Shown piece after piece: positions 1 to 10,980 of a stretch of DNA of 64,000 nucleotides (position 1 is its first letter; each line of letters starts with the position of its first letter). Both the position numbers and the translations under genes were made by a program. This stretch comes from Dipteronia dyeriana (taxonomy: Eukaryota; Streptophyta; Magnoliopsida; Sapindales; Sapindaceae). The notes beneath the pieces are model-generated. The model ran no database searches. It saw only the letters and a program-made list of their open reading frames with translations, and had not been told where the DNA came from. Where the stretch lies: contig CM065303.1 in assembly GCA_032871835.1 (NCBI GenBank), positions 22,198,001-22,262,000 on the forward strand, written 5' to 3'.

Positions 1-828
1 TAAATTTAAATTAGAATTTAAGTTTAAATTTAAAATACTTATTATCACTTCTAATATATTAGATATATTTGAAATAGATATATTTGAAAAAGATAATTAA
101 AAGATATATATCAATTATAACACAAGAGATTGCATTGCATGTAAATTGGTGTGTATATGAAACAATAGTATAAGAAGAATTTGCATAGGATGCAAATACT
201 TAATTTATAAATATATATGTATTTTGTGAACCAAGGAGCATGAGATAGATATAGAGATAGATATTGGTTAGTAAAAAAAGGCGTAGATTTGTGGTGACAA
301 AAAGAGAAGCAATTAACTATATATATATATATTTGTGAGCAGCAGTGCGCTGATATATAGATTAAGATCAGCAGAGTTTGATATATATTATTTTTGCAAA
401 AAGCGAGATCAGCAGAGTTTGATATATATATTTGCAAAAAGCGAGATCGGTAGAAAGAAATATATATATATATACATATATATATATTGTTTCTTGTTTT
501 GTGTGTTTTTGAAACACATAGAAGAAAGAGTTTCTTCAAAGTTTCTCTACATCCCCCATTTAAGTTCCTGAGACCATGACACGCCCACACGCAGTTATCA
601 GATCCGGAAGATAGCAAGGAAGATCGAGTGGTTCAGACAGGAGCATATCGAAAAGTGAAGGAACCTCCAAACGTTGGTAATATTTTCTTCTTCTGATTTT
701 TGTTGATTACAATTTTCTGTGTATACATATTGTATGTATTGGTTCCGAAAAATAATTACGATCCAAAGTTCACTGGTCCCATATACAGATATAATATGTA
801 TAAAAATTTTAAAACCTAATTCCGCTGT
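1..828 (+). repeat. LTR of copia A family, plus orientation, cut by window edge
   Basis: This segment is the reverse complement of 7,590-8,388 joined to 1,160-1,255, so it is a second copy of the copia A LTR facing the other way. Shared landmarks are the AATTTAAA-rich start, the (TA)n runs near 320 and 460, and the end near CCTAATTCCGCTGTGT. It stops at the window edge, so its true start is not visible. No primer-binding site follows it. Short open stretches inside it are low-complexity and not genes. Confidence 0.75.
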
Positions 829-1159
829 GTGACTGGTGAACGGGGTTCGTAATTATTTTTCGGAACCAGTAGATACAATATGTATACACAGGAAATTGTA
901 ATCAATAAAAATCAGAAGAAGAAAATCTTACTAACGTTTGGAGGCTCCTTCACTTTTTGATATGCTCCTGTCTGAACCACTCGATCTTCCTCGCTATCTC
1001 CCGGATCTGGTAACTGCGTGTGGGAGCGTCACGGTCTCAGGAACTTGAATGGAGGATGTAGAGAAAATTTGAAGAAACTCTTTCTTCTATGTGTTTCAAA
1101 AACACACAAAACATGAAACAATATATATATATATATATATATATATTTCTTTCTGCTGA
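829..1159 (-). repeat. Partial copia A LTR, minus orientation
   Basis: Positions about 840-1,130 are an inverted, diverged copy of about 490-790: the GTTTGGAGGCTCCTTCAC, TCTGAACCACTCGATC and TTCAAAAACACAC stretches recur on the opposite strand. It ends in a (TA)n run at about 1,120-1,147. Together with the neighbouring LTRs it makes a large palindrome. Confidence 0.7.
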
Positions 1160-1255
1160 TACACAGCGGAATTAGGTTTTAAAAATTTTATACAGATCAT
1201 ATATGTATATGGGACCAGTGAACTTTGGATCGTAATTATTTTTCGGAACCAATAC
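1160..1255 (-). repeat. Distal end of copia A 3' LTR, cut off by a gypsy insertion
   Basis: This short segment is the reverse complement of about 735-828 and is the natural continuation of the LTR piece at 7,590-8,388. The two were separated by the gypsy element at 1,256-7,584. Its last five bases, AATAC at 1,251-1,255, are the left target-site duplication of that insertion. Confidence 0.75.
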
Positions 1256-2136
1256 TGTTGACGTCGATTTCTGGATTGTGTCAGAAAAGCCAACAAGATT
1301 GGATTTCAGCTATTAATTCAAAGAGAGAGAGAGAGTAACGAAGACACAAGTTTTACGTGGTAAAACTTCGATGACCGGAGAAACGTCCACGGGTGGTTGA
1401 TGGGTCAACCGAGCCAAAATCCACTATGAAAATATGATGTTTACAAGCTCTCGATCTCTCTTTCTTCTCTCTGTATTTGTCTGTTGCTATCTTGCCTACA
1501 TATCTTTTGGAACGAGATTATGGGTCTATTTATATGTTTATAGAACCTTAATCTGCTTTTTACAAGTAATACAAGATCTTTGTATTTAATTGTGATTCGG
1601 TTACTTGCTTGAGGTTGATTTGTCTTCTTTCCTGTTTCGGAGTCTCTTATGGAAATCGAGTGAGATTCTAGTAGTGCAGTTTTATTTGGACTTGTTTCCT
1701 TATAAGAATGTAGTCTTTGTAGCGAAATCAAGTTGTTTCCTGATTGAGGATTCTTCTAGCTCAGTATTCTGTTCTCTTTGGGATTCTTCCTGATGGATAT
1801 CTTTGCGTATTTAATGACTGAATCCGTGTGAATTAAGCACTAAGTTTCTTACTCGGGTCGCATTTATCCCGAGTAAGAATAACACTTGTTGGTCCCGAGT
1901 ATCGCCGTTTAAGCCCGAGTAGAAGATGCTTTCTTGTCTACCCCGAGTACTTTTAATTGATTTAGAGTAATTTAGTTGATCCCGAGTAGGTCTTGCCATG
2001 TTACTTGTTTACTTGGGCTTTCTTCTCTTTAATGATGCCTCGTAGGATATTTCCTGAGTGACTATTTAGGTGTCCACCTGGCAATTTTCTCCTTCCTATC
2101 GATGACATGTATGCTTGGTAAAATTCACATACGACA
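1256..2136 (-). repeat. 3' LTR of the gypsy derivative
   Basis: The 881-bp LTR starts TGTTGACGTCG and ends ACGACA on plus, with TG/CA termini. Positions 1,938-2,136 match 7,386-7,584 over equal length with few substitutions. It contains several CCCGAGTA motifs, which recur throughout the element. Confidence 0.8.
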
Positions 2137-2158
2137 ATACCCCCTTAAATTTTTTTTG
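2137..2158 (-). promoter_or_regulatory. Polypurine tract of the gypsy derivative
   Basis: On minus this reads as a purine-rich run ending in AAGGGGGTAT directly before the LTR start TGTCGTATG. This is the position from which plus-strand DNA synthesis of a minus-oriented element is primed. Confidence 0.65.
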
Positions 2159-2628
2159 CCGAGTAAATTTCATTTCGGGCAAGAGTATTTTAATCATCTT
2201 AATTTTTACGCGTCAGAATAGCTGTCTTGTCATAATGGCGTGTATTAATGGTAACCCTTTAATTTCGATTCGCTTCATTACGTGAGATCTTAAATGATGG
2301 TGACATTTTGAAGTTCTGACGGTCGATGGCTACTTCCTGTTTTGACACGTGTCCCTCGTCTCTACATTTTTCAATATCATTTATGAGAAATGATTTTTGT
2401 GTCTCCCCAAACGCCGCCTACGTCATCGAGTTTCATCATAAGTTTTTTCTGCCTTGAAATCCTAGGGTTTCGTGCCGTCTCCTTTTTAAATTCTTTACTG
2501 AGAGACATCGTTGGTTTATTCTCAACAATTTTCAGCAGAAATTTCTTTAAATTCAGATTTCTTTATCCAGAAGTTCGCGTTTCTCCATTTGAAGATCTTG
2601 CATCAATCTCAATTCAAGGTTAGTTTTA
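2137..2628. other. Leader between LTR and antisense frame
   Basis: About 490 bp with no recognisable coding domain. An open stretch at 2,390-2,623 on plus is in TTT-rich sequence and has no family features, so I read this as promoter or 5' leader of the antisense frame. Confidence 0.4.
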
Positions 2629-5600
2629 ATGGGGCCATCTTCCCGCCACCGTCTCTTAAAAATCGCTTTTGATGCATTAGAACGTGGGGATTTCCAGTTA
2701 GTTTCTTGCATTAAACGATTACTGGGAGATATCCCAATAGATGAGCCTCCATTCTTAGAGATTGATGTTTCTGGGCTTCACTCTGACGTCACTTTCAGCC
2801 CTGTATCGAGTTCTCTATCTAGTTCTGATTCTGATATTTCTGATCACAGGGTATCTTTTCGAATGATGGGTAAACATCAGAGCAGAAGTGAGGTATACAA
2901 GCACGGCTCGAGCAGTGTTCAGATCAGGGAACAGACTGTTAACGAGGGTGATATTGATGAGGTGTACAAGGCATCTCGTCTTTCATTTTCTGATACTCGC
3001 CCGAGTGGCTTTGATACTGAGCTGAATGTGGTTGGGCCAACTGAAATAGAAAAATACCGCTCCCGATTCGACTTGCCTGACTCTGTCACTTTGGTTCCTA
3101 CGGGGGATAGAGCCGTATGGAATCCTCCTGAGGGTATGGTCACGGTTTATGGATCAATGCTATGCTGTGGTGTCACATTTCCCTTTCAACCATTTATTGC
3201 CTGGTTTTTGGCTGAAGCAGGGATAACCCCAGCTCAGTTGGCCCCGAATAGTTATAAAGTCTTGATGTGCATGTGACATATGTTTAGTAGAATGAACCTT
3301 CCACCGTCTTCCCCAAATGAAATTAGGCATTTCTTTTCGCTGAGGCAGGTTAGCAAAACGGGGACCTATTTTCTTGCATCTACTCCATCGGACGGTTGGG
3401 TCCCCAAAGAAGCAAAGGTGAATCGGGAGGTCAAGGCTTCTGATGACCTAAAAAAGAAGGGTTTTGTATGGGGATTCCCTACATCCAACAAGTTCTGGAA
3501 GAACAGTTGGTTTTTTACTAGAGGGGCTCTCGGGCTCAACGTTACTGTTGGATCTGAGGATTCCTGAAAGGTGTTGAGTGTTCCCCGTTTCTTCTGTTCC
3601 CTCGAAGTGTGGAACAAGAAAATAATTGATTATAGTGATTCTGAGCTGAAGAGGCTGACTCGGGCAACTGTTCGTACTCTGGAGAAGAGGAGCAAGAGCT
3701 ACCTTTTTAAAGAGGAGGATTTGATAAAGCTCTGCTTCTTCAGACAGATTTCGGGCCATCACAGGCGATGTAAGTTTCCCCATGCGCTCTTTCTATTGTA
3801 ATTTTCTGCCTTTCATCTTCTGACATGATTTTTTTTTTTCAAGTGTTCGATACGGACGTCGTCAGCAATCTTCAGGCTCGCCAGGTGAAGTTGATTCTGC
3901 AGGCGATTAGAAAAAAAGCTTCCCGTCAGGGCGATGAGGGTATTGCTCCACCCGAGCTTGATGAGGAAACCGACACTGCTGAGGAACAGATCCCCGAGTA
4001 CGTTCATCAAGGTGCTCAGCCTTCTAAGGATTTTGCTGGTCCAAGTGACCAAAGTGAGCCAACTGACACCCAACTGCCTGATAATAGGGAGATGCAATGT
4101 GAAGGCCCGGGTGAAGAGCCCGTTGGACGGTTAGTAGCCGGCGACGGTGGTAACCTCTTGACGGATCAAGTGCCTGCAGGTGCCTAATTCTTTGAGTCTT
4201 TCCGGGACGATCAGCAGGAAGATCCTGCTGCTGACCTTAACTTCCACCGTTCTCGGGGTGAGAAGCGAAATACAGTTAGTTTGCCGTCTCGTCCTCTCAA
4301 AGTTCCTCGAGTAGTCTCATTTATCAACTCCAGTGATGAAGATTTTGCGGATAAGATTGCCCTGAGTGTTGGCGCTGGAGCATCAGTAGATGCGGCCGCT
4401 TCAGAACCGAGTAGGTCTTCTTCTACCCCTGAGGTTGGAGATATGAGGGCTCAACCTTCGAGGGTTCCTTCTCCATTTTTAGAACCGAACAGGGCTTCTC
4501 CTGCCCCCGAGTTTGGAAATCAGGGAGCTGAACCCTCGGGGGTTCCTTTATTCCTTTCTCCCCAGGATATGCTACGGGAGATGTCCTCTGATCGGGCTTT
4601 TATCAGGGAAGACCGCTGGAGCAGCTTTCGGGATGGTTCCCTGACCGAACGTCTTCAAAATATTTTCAACGGTGCATCTTATGTAAGTTAAATCCGAATC
4701 ATCTTTTGTTTTGCTTCTGTTAGATTTCTGAATATACCTCTTCGCAGATGGTGGCCGAATTTGCTGAATTAGTTCAGACGCAACAACATCAAGTTGATCG
4801 AATAAGGCGTCTGGAGGCTCAGTTGAAGGCGAGTGAGGAAGGTCTAGTTAGAGCTGAAGAAGCTTATCAGCAGGAGGTCGGTTCTATACAGATATTCACC
4901 GACCATTGTCTGGTGAAGCAGGTTGAAGCCGATGAGAAGGTATCTTTGGCAGAAGAGAAGGTTGCATCACTTTAACATCTCCTATCTTCTACTGAAGAAT
5001 TCGTGCTTAAGTTCGAGCAGGAGGCGGAGCAGTCAAGGTCGGTATATGACCAAAAAATCGAAGATCTGGAGCGCCAGGTGTAAACAGTTGAATCCATATC
5101 CCGATAGGCAAGGTTGGAACTTGAAGTCCAAGGGGTGTATCGTTTTAAAAGATCCCCTGCTTATGATGCCTTACTTCTTCGGGAGTTTCAACGTGGGTTA
5201 GTTTAGGCTGGCGAGTTCTTCAAAGTTAAGAATAGGGCGACCGAGAAACCTAGAGCTAATTGAGAGCTATCAATCAAACATCACGTGGACCGGTCCTTGG
5301 AGTCTTTTCGGATTCAGATGAAGGAATGGATATCCTATTGTCGTAGTCAAGGCAAATAGCCTCATCCCATACATTTAGAGATTCCGTTCGAGCATTCTCT
5401 CTCGAGCTTTTATGCAAGTCAAGAGTCGGTTGAGGGCGCAGTCCCAGATGTCGGGCCAGTCCCGGGTGAAGATTACAGCCAGTGGAGGGATGATATTGTC
5501 AACAATATCGCTTGGCCGTCTAATGAGAGCCTGCTTCGTGAGTACGAGATGGTGCCAGATCCGAGTATTGGCAAAGGCTCGAAATCTTCGCAACCTTAAT
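2629..5600 (+). pseudogene. Antisense extra ORF, putative gypsy-type transposon protein (PF04195-like), broken
   Basis: The frame opens at ATG 2,629 and can be followed to about 5,600. The first part (2,629-3,770) resembles the plant 'putative gypsy type transposon' domain: a phenylalanine- and proline-rich stretch (FPFQPFIAWFLAEAGITPAQL), a PNSYKVL motif, and later KGFVWGFPTSNKFWKNSWFF. Two in-frame TGA codons (3,274 and 3,565) break it. A second exon from about 3,842 is acidic and Ser/Pro-rich, with a TAA at 4,185. A clean intron lies at 4,683-4,747 (GTAAGT...CGCAG). The exon from 4,748 is a coiled coil (LVQTQQHQVDRIRRLEAQLK) interrupted by further stops. The function of such proteins is unknown. 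It runs opposite to the element's gag-pol. Confidence 0.65.
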
Positions 5601-5736
5601 TTTGTAGAACTGTATAAAATTCTGATCTATTTTTTACTTGTAAAGAACCACTCTTTGATCTGTAACCATTCTTTTAGGAGCAATAAAATTTTATTTTATT
5701 TTGAATTGAATGGTCTTGATTTATTTACTGCTGATT

Positions 5737-6222
5737 GTTGCCGAGTGTTGTATTAAACTGGCTGATGTTCGGGTAACTTAACCAAGTATCATATTAAACC
5801 GGTTATTACCCGAATGACTTCAATTGCCAAGTGTCTTATTAAACTGGCTTCTTCGAGGTTCGGGTAACTTAACCAAGTGTCTTATTAAACCGGTTGTTAC
5901 CCGAATGACTTCAATTGCCAAGTATCTTATTAAACTGGCTTCTTCGATGTTCGGGTAACATAACCGAGTATCTTATTAAACCGGTTGTTACCCGAATGAC
6001 TTCAATTGCCAAGTATCTTATTAAACTGGCTTCTTCGATGTTCGGGTAACTTAACCGAGTATCTTATTAAACCGGTTGTTACACGAATGACTTCAATTGC
6101 TAAGTATCTTATTAAACTGGCTTCTTCGATGTTCGGGTAACTTAACCAAGTATCTTATTAAACCGGTTGTTACCCGAATGACTTCAATTGCCAAGTATCT
6201 TATTAAACTTGCTCTTTATTAT
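5737..6222 (+). repeat. Tandem repeat, 91-bp unit, about five copies
   Basis: The string TTCGGGTAAC recurs at 5,768, 5,859, 5,950, 6,041 and 6,132, an exact 91-bp spacing. Each unit holds two related half-units: TTATTAAACCGGTTGTTACCC, and TTATTAAACTGGCTTCTTCG. A partial unit precedes the first. The array lies inside the gypsy derivative just after the antisense frame. Confidence 0.9.
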
Positions 6223-6840
6223 TAACTGAGTCATCTTGAAACAGGCAAGTTTACACTTGTGTTTCATACCCAGTTGCTACCCGAACATTACATCAAGGCT
6301 CACCATGATCATACGTTCGAGTCCTTACGCAATACCAATGACGTCTCCCCAGTTTTTATGCGCAAGGGTTTGCCGAATCGTTGAGCTCTTTTTAAAAAAA
6401 ATTGTTCAACACAGCTACGCATTTCACCGAAATTTCTCCCGATAGCGTCCCGAGCATTTTTCCAAAGTCTGGTGCATCGGGTTTGCCTTTTTGCGAAGGT
6501 CATTTTGACCCTGCTCGGCTGGCATGCTCTTTCGAGCTTCTCTGCCTATTCGGGATTTGATGGTCCCGAGAATTCTATTTGCATGTTCTTATTATCATGC
6601 TCTTCTTTCATATGTTCTTATTATCATATGCTTTCTTTTGGAAATCCCGAGCTAGATGCTTTCCTTTCGAAAATTCCGAGTAGTTTTATTTATTACTGTA
6701 AAAAATCAACAAAGATATAAATTACAGTTAAATATTTATCCTGACTAATATTGTCCTGACTAGAAAAAAGAATAAAATATTTAATATATATATATATATA
6801 TATATTAAGGATAGAAAATCTTCAGATATTGGGCATTGCA
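6223..6840. other. Non-coding gypsy interior with (TA)n run
   Basis: No domain can be read on either strand. The CCCGAG motif typical of this element recurs, so it belongs to the gypsy derivative. A (TA)n microsatellite lies at about 6,784-6,806. Confidence 0.5.
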
Positions 6841-7380
6841 TGATCGGGGTAAAACCCCTCCATTGGGTCGAGCAATCCAATGAGCTCCATGGCCGACTAT
6901 TCCTAAGATCTTGTATTCTTTAAACGGATTGGTGAGGTCTTGCTTGATTTTTCCTCCCAGTTAGCCCCGATCTTGACCACCTTATCTGGTTCTTCTTTTA
7001 ATCACTTCAACTGGTTCTGCTTTGGATTCATTTGAGTCCTCCATTGGATCCAACTCGAATGATAGGGATTCTTTACACTGATTTTGCTGCATTATGGTGC
7101 ACACATGTTCAACATCATTCTTGCCTTTGTATAGTGACAGGTTTGCTCTCCTGACCATCTCTTGGGATCCCTTGACTATCCCGACCCCCTGGTCTGTCGG
7201 GAACTTGATCATTAATGCATAAATGGCGGTTACAGCCCTTGTTTTATTCAAGAATGGCCGACCCAATAATGCATTATACGGCCAATTGTCTAAGTCAACT
7301 ACCACGAAGTCGAGCAGGACAGTCCTCTGGTATGGTGCCTTTCCAATCTTTACGGGTAGTTTTACCGTCCCGAGTGACAT
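6841..7380 (-). pseudogene. Ty3/gypsy pol fragment, end of protease and linker
   Basis: Read on minus from 7,380, the translation contains VLLDFVVVDLDNWPYNALLGRP followed by a KFPTDQGVG stretch. This matches the region just after the retropepsin active site in Tat-lineage Gag-Pol, where the 'YNALLGRP' loop is strongly conserved. The catalytic DSG/DTG lies upstream and is missing, because the fragment is joined directly to a truncated LTR at 7,386. After the stop near 6,982 the decayed reading continues into the pol linker (KVVKIGANWEEK). No reverse transcriptase motif follows. Confidence 0.75.
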
Positions 7381-7385
7381 GACCT

Positions 7386-7584
7386 CTACCCCGAGTACTT
7401 TAAATTGATTTTGAGTAATTTAGTTGATCCCGAGTAGGTCTTGCCATGTTACTTGTTTACTTGGGCTTTCTTCTTTTTAATGATGCCTCGTAGGATATTT
7501 CTTGAGTAACTATTTGTGTGTCCACCTGGCAATTTTCTCCTTCCTGTCGATGACATGTATGCTTAGTAAAATTCATATACGACA
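7386..7584 (-). repeat. Truncated 5' LTR of the gypsy derivative
   Basis: This 199-bp segment aligns end to end with 1,938-2,136 of the 3' LTR. The other roughly 680 bp of the LTR, the primer-binding site and gag are deleted, so the LTR abuts pol directly. It is followed by the AATAC duplication. Confidence 0.85.
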
Positions 7585-7589
7585 AATAC

Positions 7590-8388
7590 ATACAATATGT
7601 ATATACAGGAAATTGTAATCAACAAAAATCAGAAGAAGAAAATCTTACCAACGTTTGGAGGCTCCTTCACTTTTCGATATGCTCCTGTCTGAACCACTTG
7701 ATCTTCCTCGCTATCTCCCGGATCTAGTAACTGCGTGTGGGCGCGTCACGGTCTCAAGAACTTGAATGGAGGATGTAGAGAAAATTTTAAGAAACTCTTT
7801 CTTCTATGTGTTTCAAAAACACACAAAACATGAAACTATATATATATATATTTCTTTCTACCGATCTCGCTTTTTGCAAATATATATATCAAACTCTGCT
7901 GATCTCGCTTTTTGCAAAAATAATATATATCAAACTCTGCTGATCTTAATCTATATATCAGCGCACTGCTACTCACAAATATATATATATATATATATAT
8001 ATAGTTAATTACTTCTCTTTTTGTCACCACAAATCTACGCCCTTTTTTACTTACCAATATATATCTATCTCTGTATCTATCTCATGCTCCTTGGTTCACA
8101 AAATACATATATATTTATAAATTAAGTATTTGCATCCTATGCAAATTCTTCTTATACTATTGTTTCATGTACACACCAATTTGCATCCAATGCAATCTCT
8201 TGTGTTATAATTGATATATATCTTTTAATTATCTTTTTCAAATATATCTAATATATTAAAAGTGATAATAAGTATTTTAAATTTAAACTTAAATTCAAAT
8301 TTAAATTTAAAATACTTAGATAAATGATTTAGTAAAATAAAATAATCCTATTATTTTATCTTCACCCAAATCCATATATCAACTAACA
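7590..8388 (-). repeat. 3' LTR of copia A, proximal part
   Basis: On minus the LTR starts TGTTAGTTGATATATGG at 8,388, directly after the purine tract ATTGGAGGG. It continues across the gypsy insertion to 1,255-1,160. Total length is about 900 bp. The inverted copy at 1-828 matches it throughout. It contains (TA)n runs near 7,840 and 7,980. Confidence 0.75.
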
Positions 8389-8698
8389 CCCTCCAATTAA
8401 TAGTTAATTAATAATTCACAATTATCAATATAATTAAATAATCTAATTATTTAATTAATTAAATATTGACATTCATTAATTAAATAATCTCATTATTCAA
8501 TTAATTCATGAAAATATACGTGTCACTTTTGTAACACAATTAATTGGACAATCCAATTAATTAACCGTGACCCTTGTTACCTTAATCGATCGGGCTAGCA
8601 AGGGGACCTAATGGACCCACAGTATTTTGAGCTCCAATTATCCTCGGAATCATTAATTAAACTCTTTAATTAATATTCCTTGATTATTAACTCCGGTG
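8389..8698 (-). other. Copia A 3' untranslated region and purine tract
   Basis: About 310 bp, rich in TTAATTAA motifs, between the broken reverse transcriptase and the LTR. The minus-strand purine tract TTGGAGGG sits at 8,389-8,396. RNase H coding sequence is absent. Confidence 0.55.
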
Positions 8699-10980
8699 TT
8701 ATTCCACTACAAGAATCTTGTCGATATATGATGTCTGAGACAGTGCTATGAGTTTGTTCTTACAATTCCTTATAAGCTGGATCCCAAGAACATAACTCGC
8801 CTCTCCCAAATCTTTCATTTGGAATTGGCTAGCCAGCCAGCCCTTTACAACAGACAATACTCCCACATTATTCCCAATGAGTAGGATATCATCTACGTAT
8901 ATGACCAAGAAAACTACTTTCCAATCAATGATGTTCTTGTAGACACAAGGCTCATTGACATTCTGCTCGAAGCCATAGGTTTTGATCACATCATCAAACC
9001 TGATGTTCCAAGATCTAGATGCTTGCTTAAGTCCATAGATGGACCTTTGCAGCTTGTAAACCTTTGACTCTTGATCTGGAGACACGAATCCCTCTGGTTG
9101 CATCATATAGAAGCTCTCATCAAGATTGCCATTCAAGAATGCAGTCTTGACATTTATTTGCCTAATTTCGTAATAGAAATAGACAGCAATGGATAAGAGA
9201 ATCCTAATAGACTAAAACATGGCTACTGGCGAGAAGGTCTCTTTATAATCAACCCCCTCTTTCTGGGTTATAACCCTTGGCCACTAGCCTTGCCTTGAAG
9301 GTCTCTACCTTCTCATCTACTCCTCTCTTTCTCTTGTAGATCCACTTACACCCTATGGGTTTTACCCCATCCGATAAATCTACAAGATCCCAGACTGAGT
9401 TAGAGTACATGGACTCCATCTCGAGATTCATGGCTTTAAGTCATTCCTCTTTATCAGGATCTTCCATTGCATTCTTAAATGTCAATGGATCATCAACACT
9501 ATCAGCAGAGACAACACATTGTCCCTCACCTATAGCTAAATAGCGTTCAGGTTGTCTCACAACCCTCTCACTACTTCTAGGTGGTAGTGTATCCTGATCA
9601 GGAACCATCTGACTCTCAGATGTTTGTGGAACAACAACTCTTGTTGATGAAGCACTAGTCTCACCAGGCTCCAACTCATTTAATACAATCTTTGAACGAG
9701 GTTTATGGTCACTAATGTAATTGTCCTCAAGAAATGTTGCATTTGTCGATACAAATACTTTGTTATCTTCAGGACTATAGAAGTGTCCACCTCTGATCTC
9801 GTTGGAGTATCCTACAAATAGGCAGACAACAGATTTGGAGTCTAGCTTTCCAGTTATATTCTTCAGCACGTGTGCTGGACACCCCCATATGCGAACATAT
9901 AGCAAACTAGCTTTACGACCGTTCCACAACTCTAGGGGAGTCTTAGAAACATATTTGGATGACACTACATTCAAAATGTATGCCGCTGTTTGTAACGCAT
10001 ATCCTCAGAAGGAATTTGGTAATGATGAGAAACTAATCATAGATCTAACCATTTCCATTAGGGTTCTATTTCTCCTCTCCGCTATACCATTTTTGCTGAG
10101 GTGTACCGAGAGCTGTGAGTTAGGAAACTATCCCATGCTCGACCATGAAGTCTTCAAACTCTTGGTCAAGGTACTCACCTCCATGATCCGATCGTAGTGA
10201 CTTGATAGTCCTACCTAATTGATTCTCAACTTCAGCTTGGAATTCTTTGAACTTTTCAAATGTTTCCGAATTTCGTTGCATCAGGTAGAAGTATACGTAT
10301 CTTGAGTAGTCATCTATAAAGGTGACATAATACTCATAACCACCCCTAGCTTTAACATTCATCGGTCCGCAGACGTCTGCATGTATAAGCTCTAGCGGTT
10401 CTTTAGCTCTAAGCCCTTTTTCAGTAAAAGGTCTCTTAGTCATCTTACCTTCCAGACAAGATTCGCAGACAGGTAAGGTGCTAACCTTTAACTCAATTAA
10501 AGGTCCACTTAAAGGTGCTAACCTTTAACTCACGTAAAGGTGCTAACCTTTAACTCACGTAAAGGTGCTAACCTTTAACTCGCAGACAGGTCGTTTAGTT
10601 TTTGGTTTTTCAACCTTAAACATTTCAATGTTGAGCAGTGTAGTATGTATTAACGGTCTTAACACATACAAATTGTTTTCATTAATTCCTGAACAAATAT
10701 TTAGACCATTCTTTCCTATAATAACATACTTATTATTAAAAGAAACATAATATTTTTGTTATAACAACTTAGAAACAGAAATCAAATTCCGTGTAAATCC
10801 AGGAATATAAAAAACATTGTTTAATAATAAAAAACTATTATTATTACAAAATTGCAATCTTATTGCTCCCACTGCTTTGGCCGATACGACATCCCTCCTC
10901 AAGCCGTGTTTCTTTCATTTTGTGTAGTTATCACCAGTTAATTTATCGTTTGCAAGAATTTGAAGTAATGCAGAAGACAT
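8699..10980 (-). pseudogene. Copia A gag-pol remnant (Ty1/copia)
   Basis: Reading on minus from ATG 10,980, a copia gag start (MSSALLQILANDKLTGDNYT) is cut after a few codons and runs straight into the end of protease (YIPGFTRNLISVSKLL) and the GAG-pre-integrase region (NNLYVLRPLIHTTLL). Integrase follows at 10,443-10,120 (IHADVCGPM, FIDDYSRYVYFYL, SDHGGEYLD) and 9,974-9,441. The RT opens at 9,431 (PIGCKWIYKRK) and continues at 9,136-8,699 with the Y-V-D-D active site (FLVIYVDDILLIGN). The frame is broken several times, the gag body, zinc knuckle and protease active site are deleted, and RNase H is missing after YIDKILV. It cannot encode a working polyprotein. Confidence 0.9.
10474..10583. 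repeat. 25-bp tandem repeat, about four units
   Basis: The unit AAAGGTGCTAACCTTTAACT recurs with CACGT linkers. Each unit contains the inverted pair AAAGGT / ACCTTT and could fold into a small hairpin. It interrupts the copia A integrase zinc-binding region on minus. Confidence 0.85.

Larger units (their letters stand above)
1256..7584 (-). mobile_element. Ty3/gypsy Tat-like retrotransposon, deletion derivative
   Basis: The element is flanked by a perfect 5-bp duplication, AATAC at 1,251-1,255 and 7,585-7,589. It has an 881-bp left LTR (TGTTGACG...CGACA), and the last 199 bp of that LTR recur at the right end. A purine tract on minus beside the left LTR sets its orientation: gag-pol on minus, LTR at 1,256-2,136 being the 3' LTR. 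Only a protease-region fragment of gag-pol remains (6,841-7,380). gag, reverse transcriptase, RNase H, integrase and most of the 5' LTR are gone. An antisense extra reading frame (2,629-5,600, plus) survives. Such antisense frames between pol and the 3' LTR are known in Tat-lineage elements. Confidence 0.8.

Noticed and set aside
111..617. Long minus-strand open frame in the left LTR and its plus-strand shadow at 335-571
   Set aside because: It runs through (TA)n and other LTR repeats (Tyr-Ile dipeptides), and the inverted copy at 7,766-8,057 shows the same artefact.
1441..1999. Open stretches on both strands in the gypsy LTR
   Set aside because: They lie inside an LTR, have no domain and are not preserved in the partial second copy.
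5768..6222. CRISPR array
   Set aside because: Units are contiguous 91-bp tandem copies without unique spacers, in a plant retroelement.
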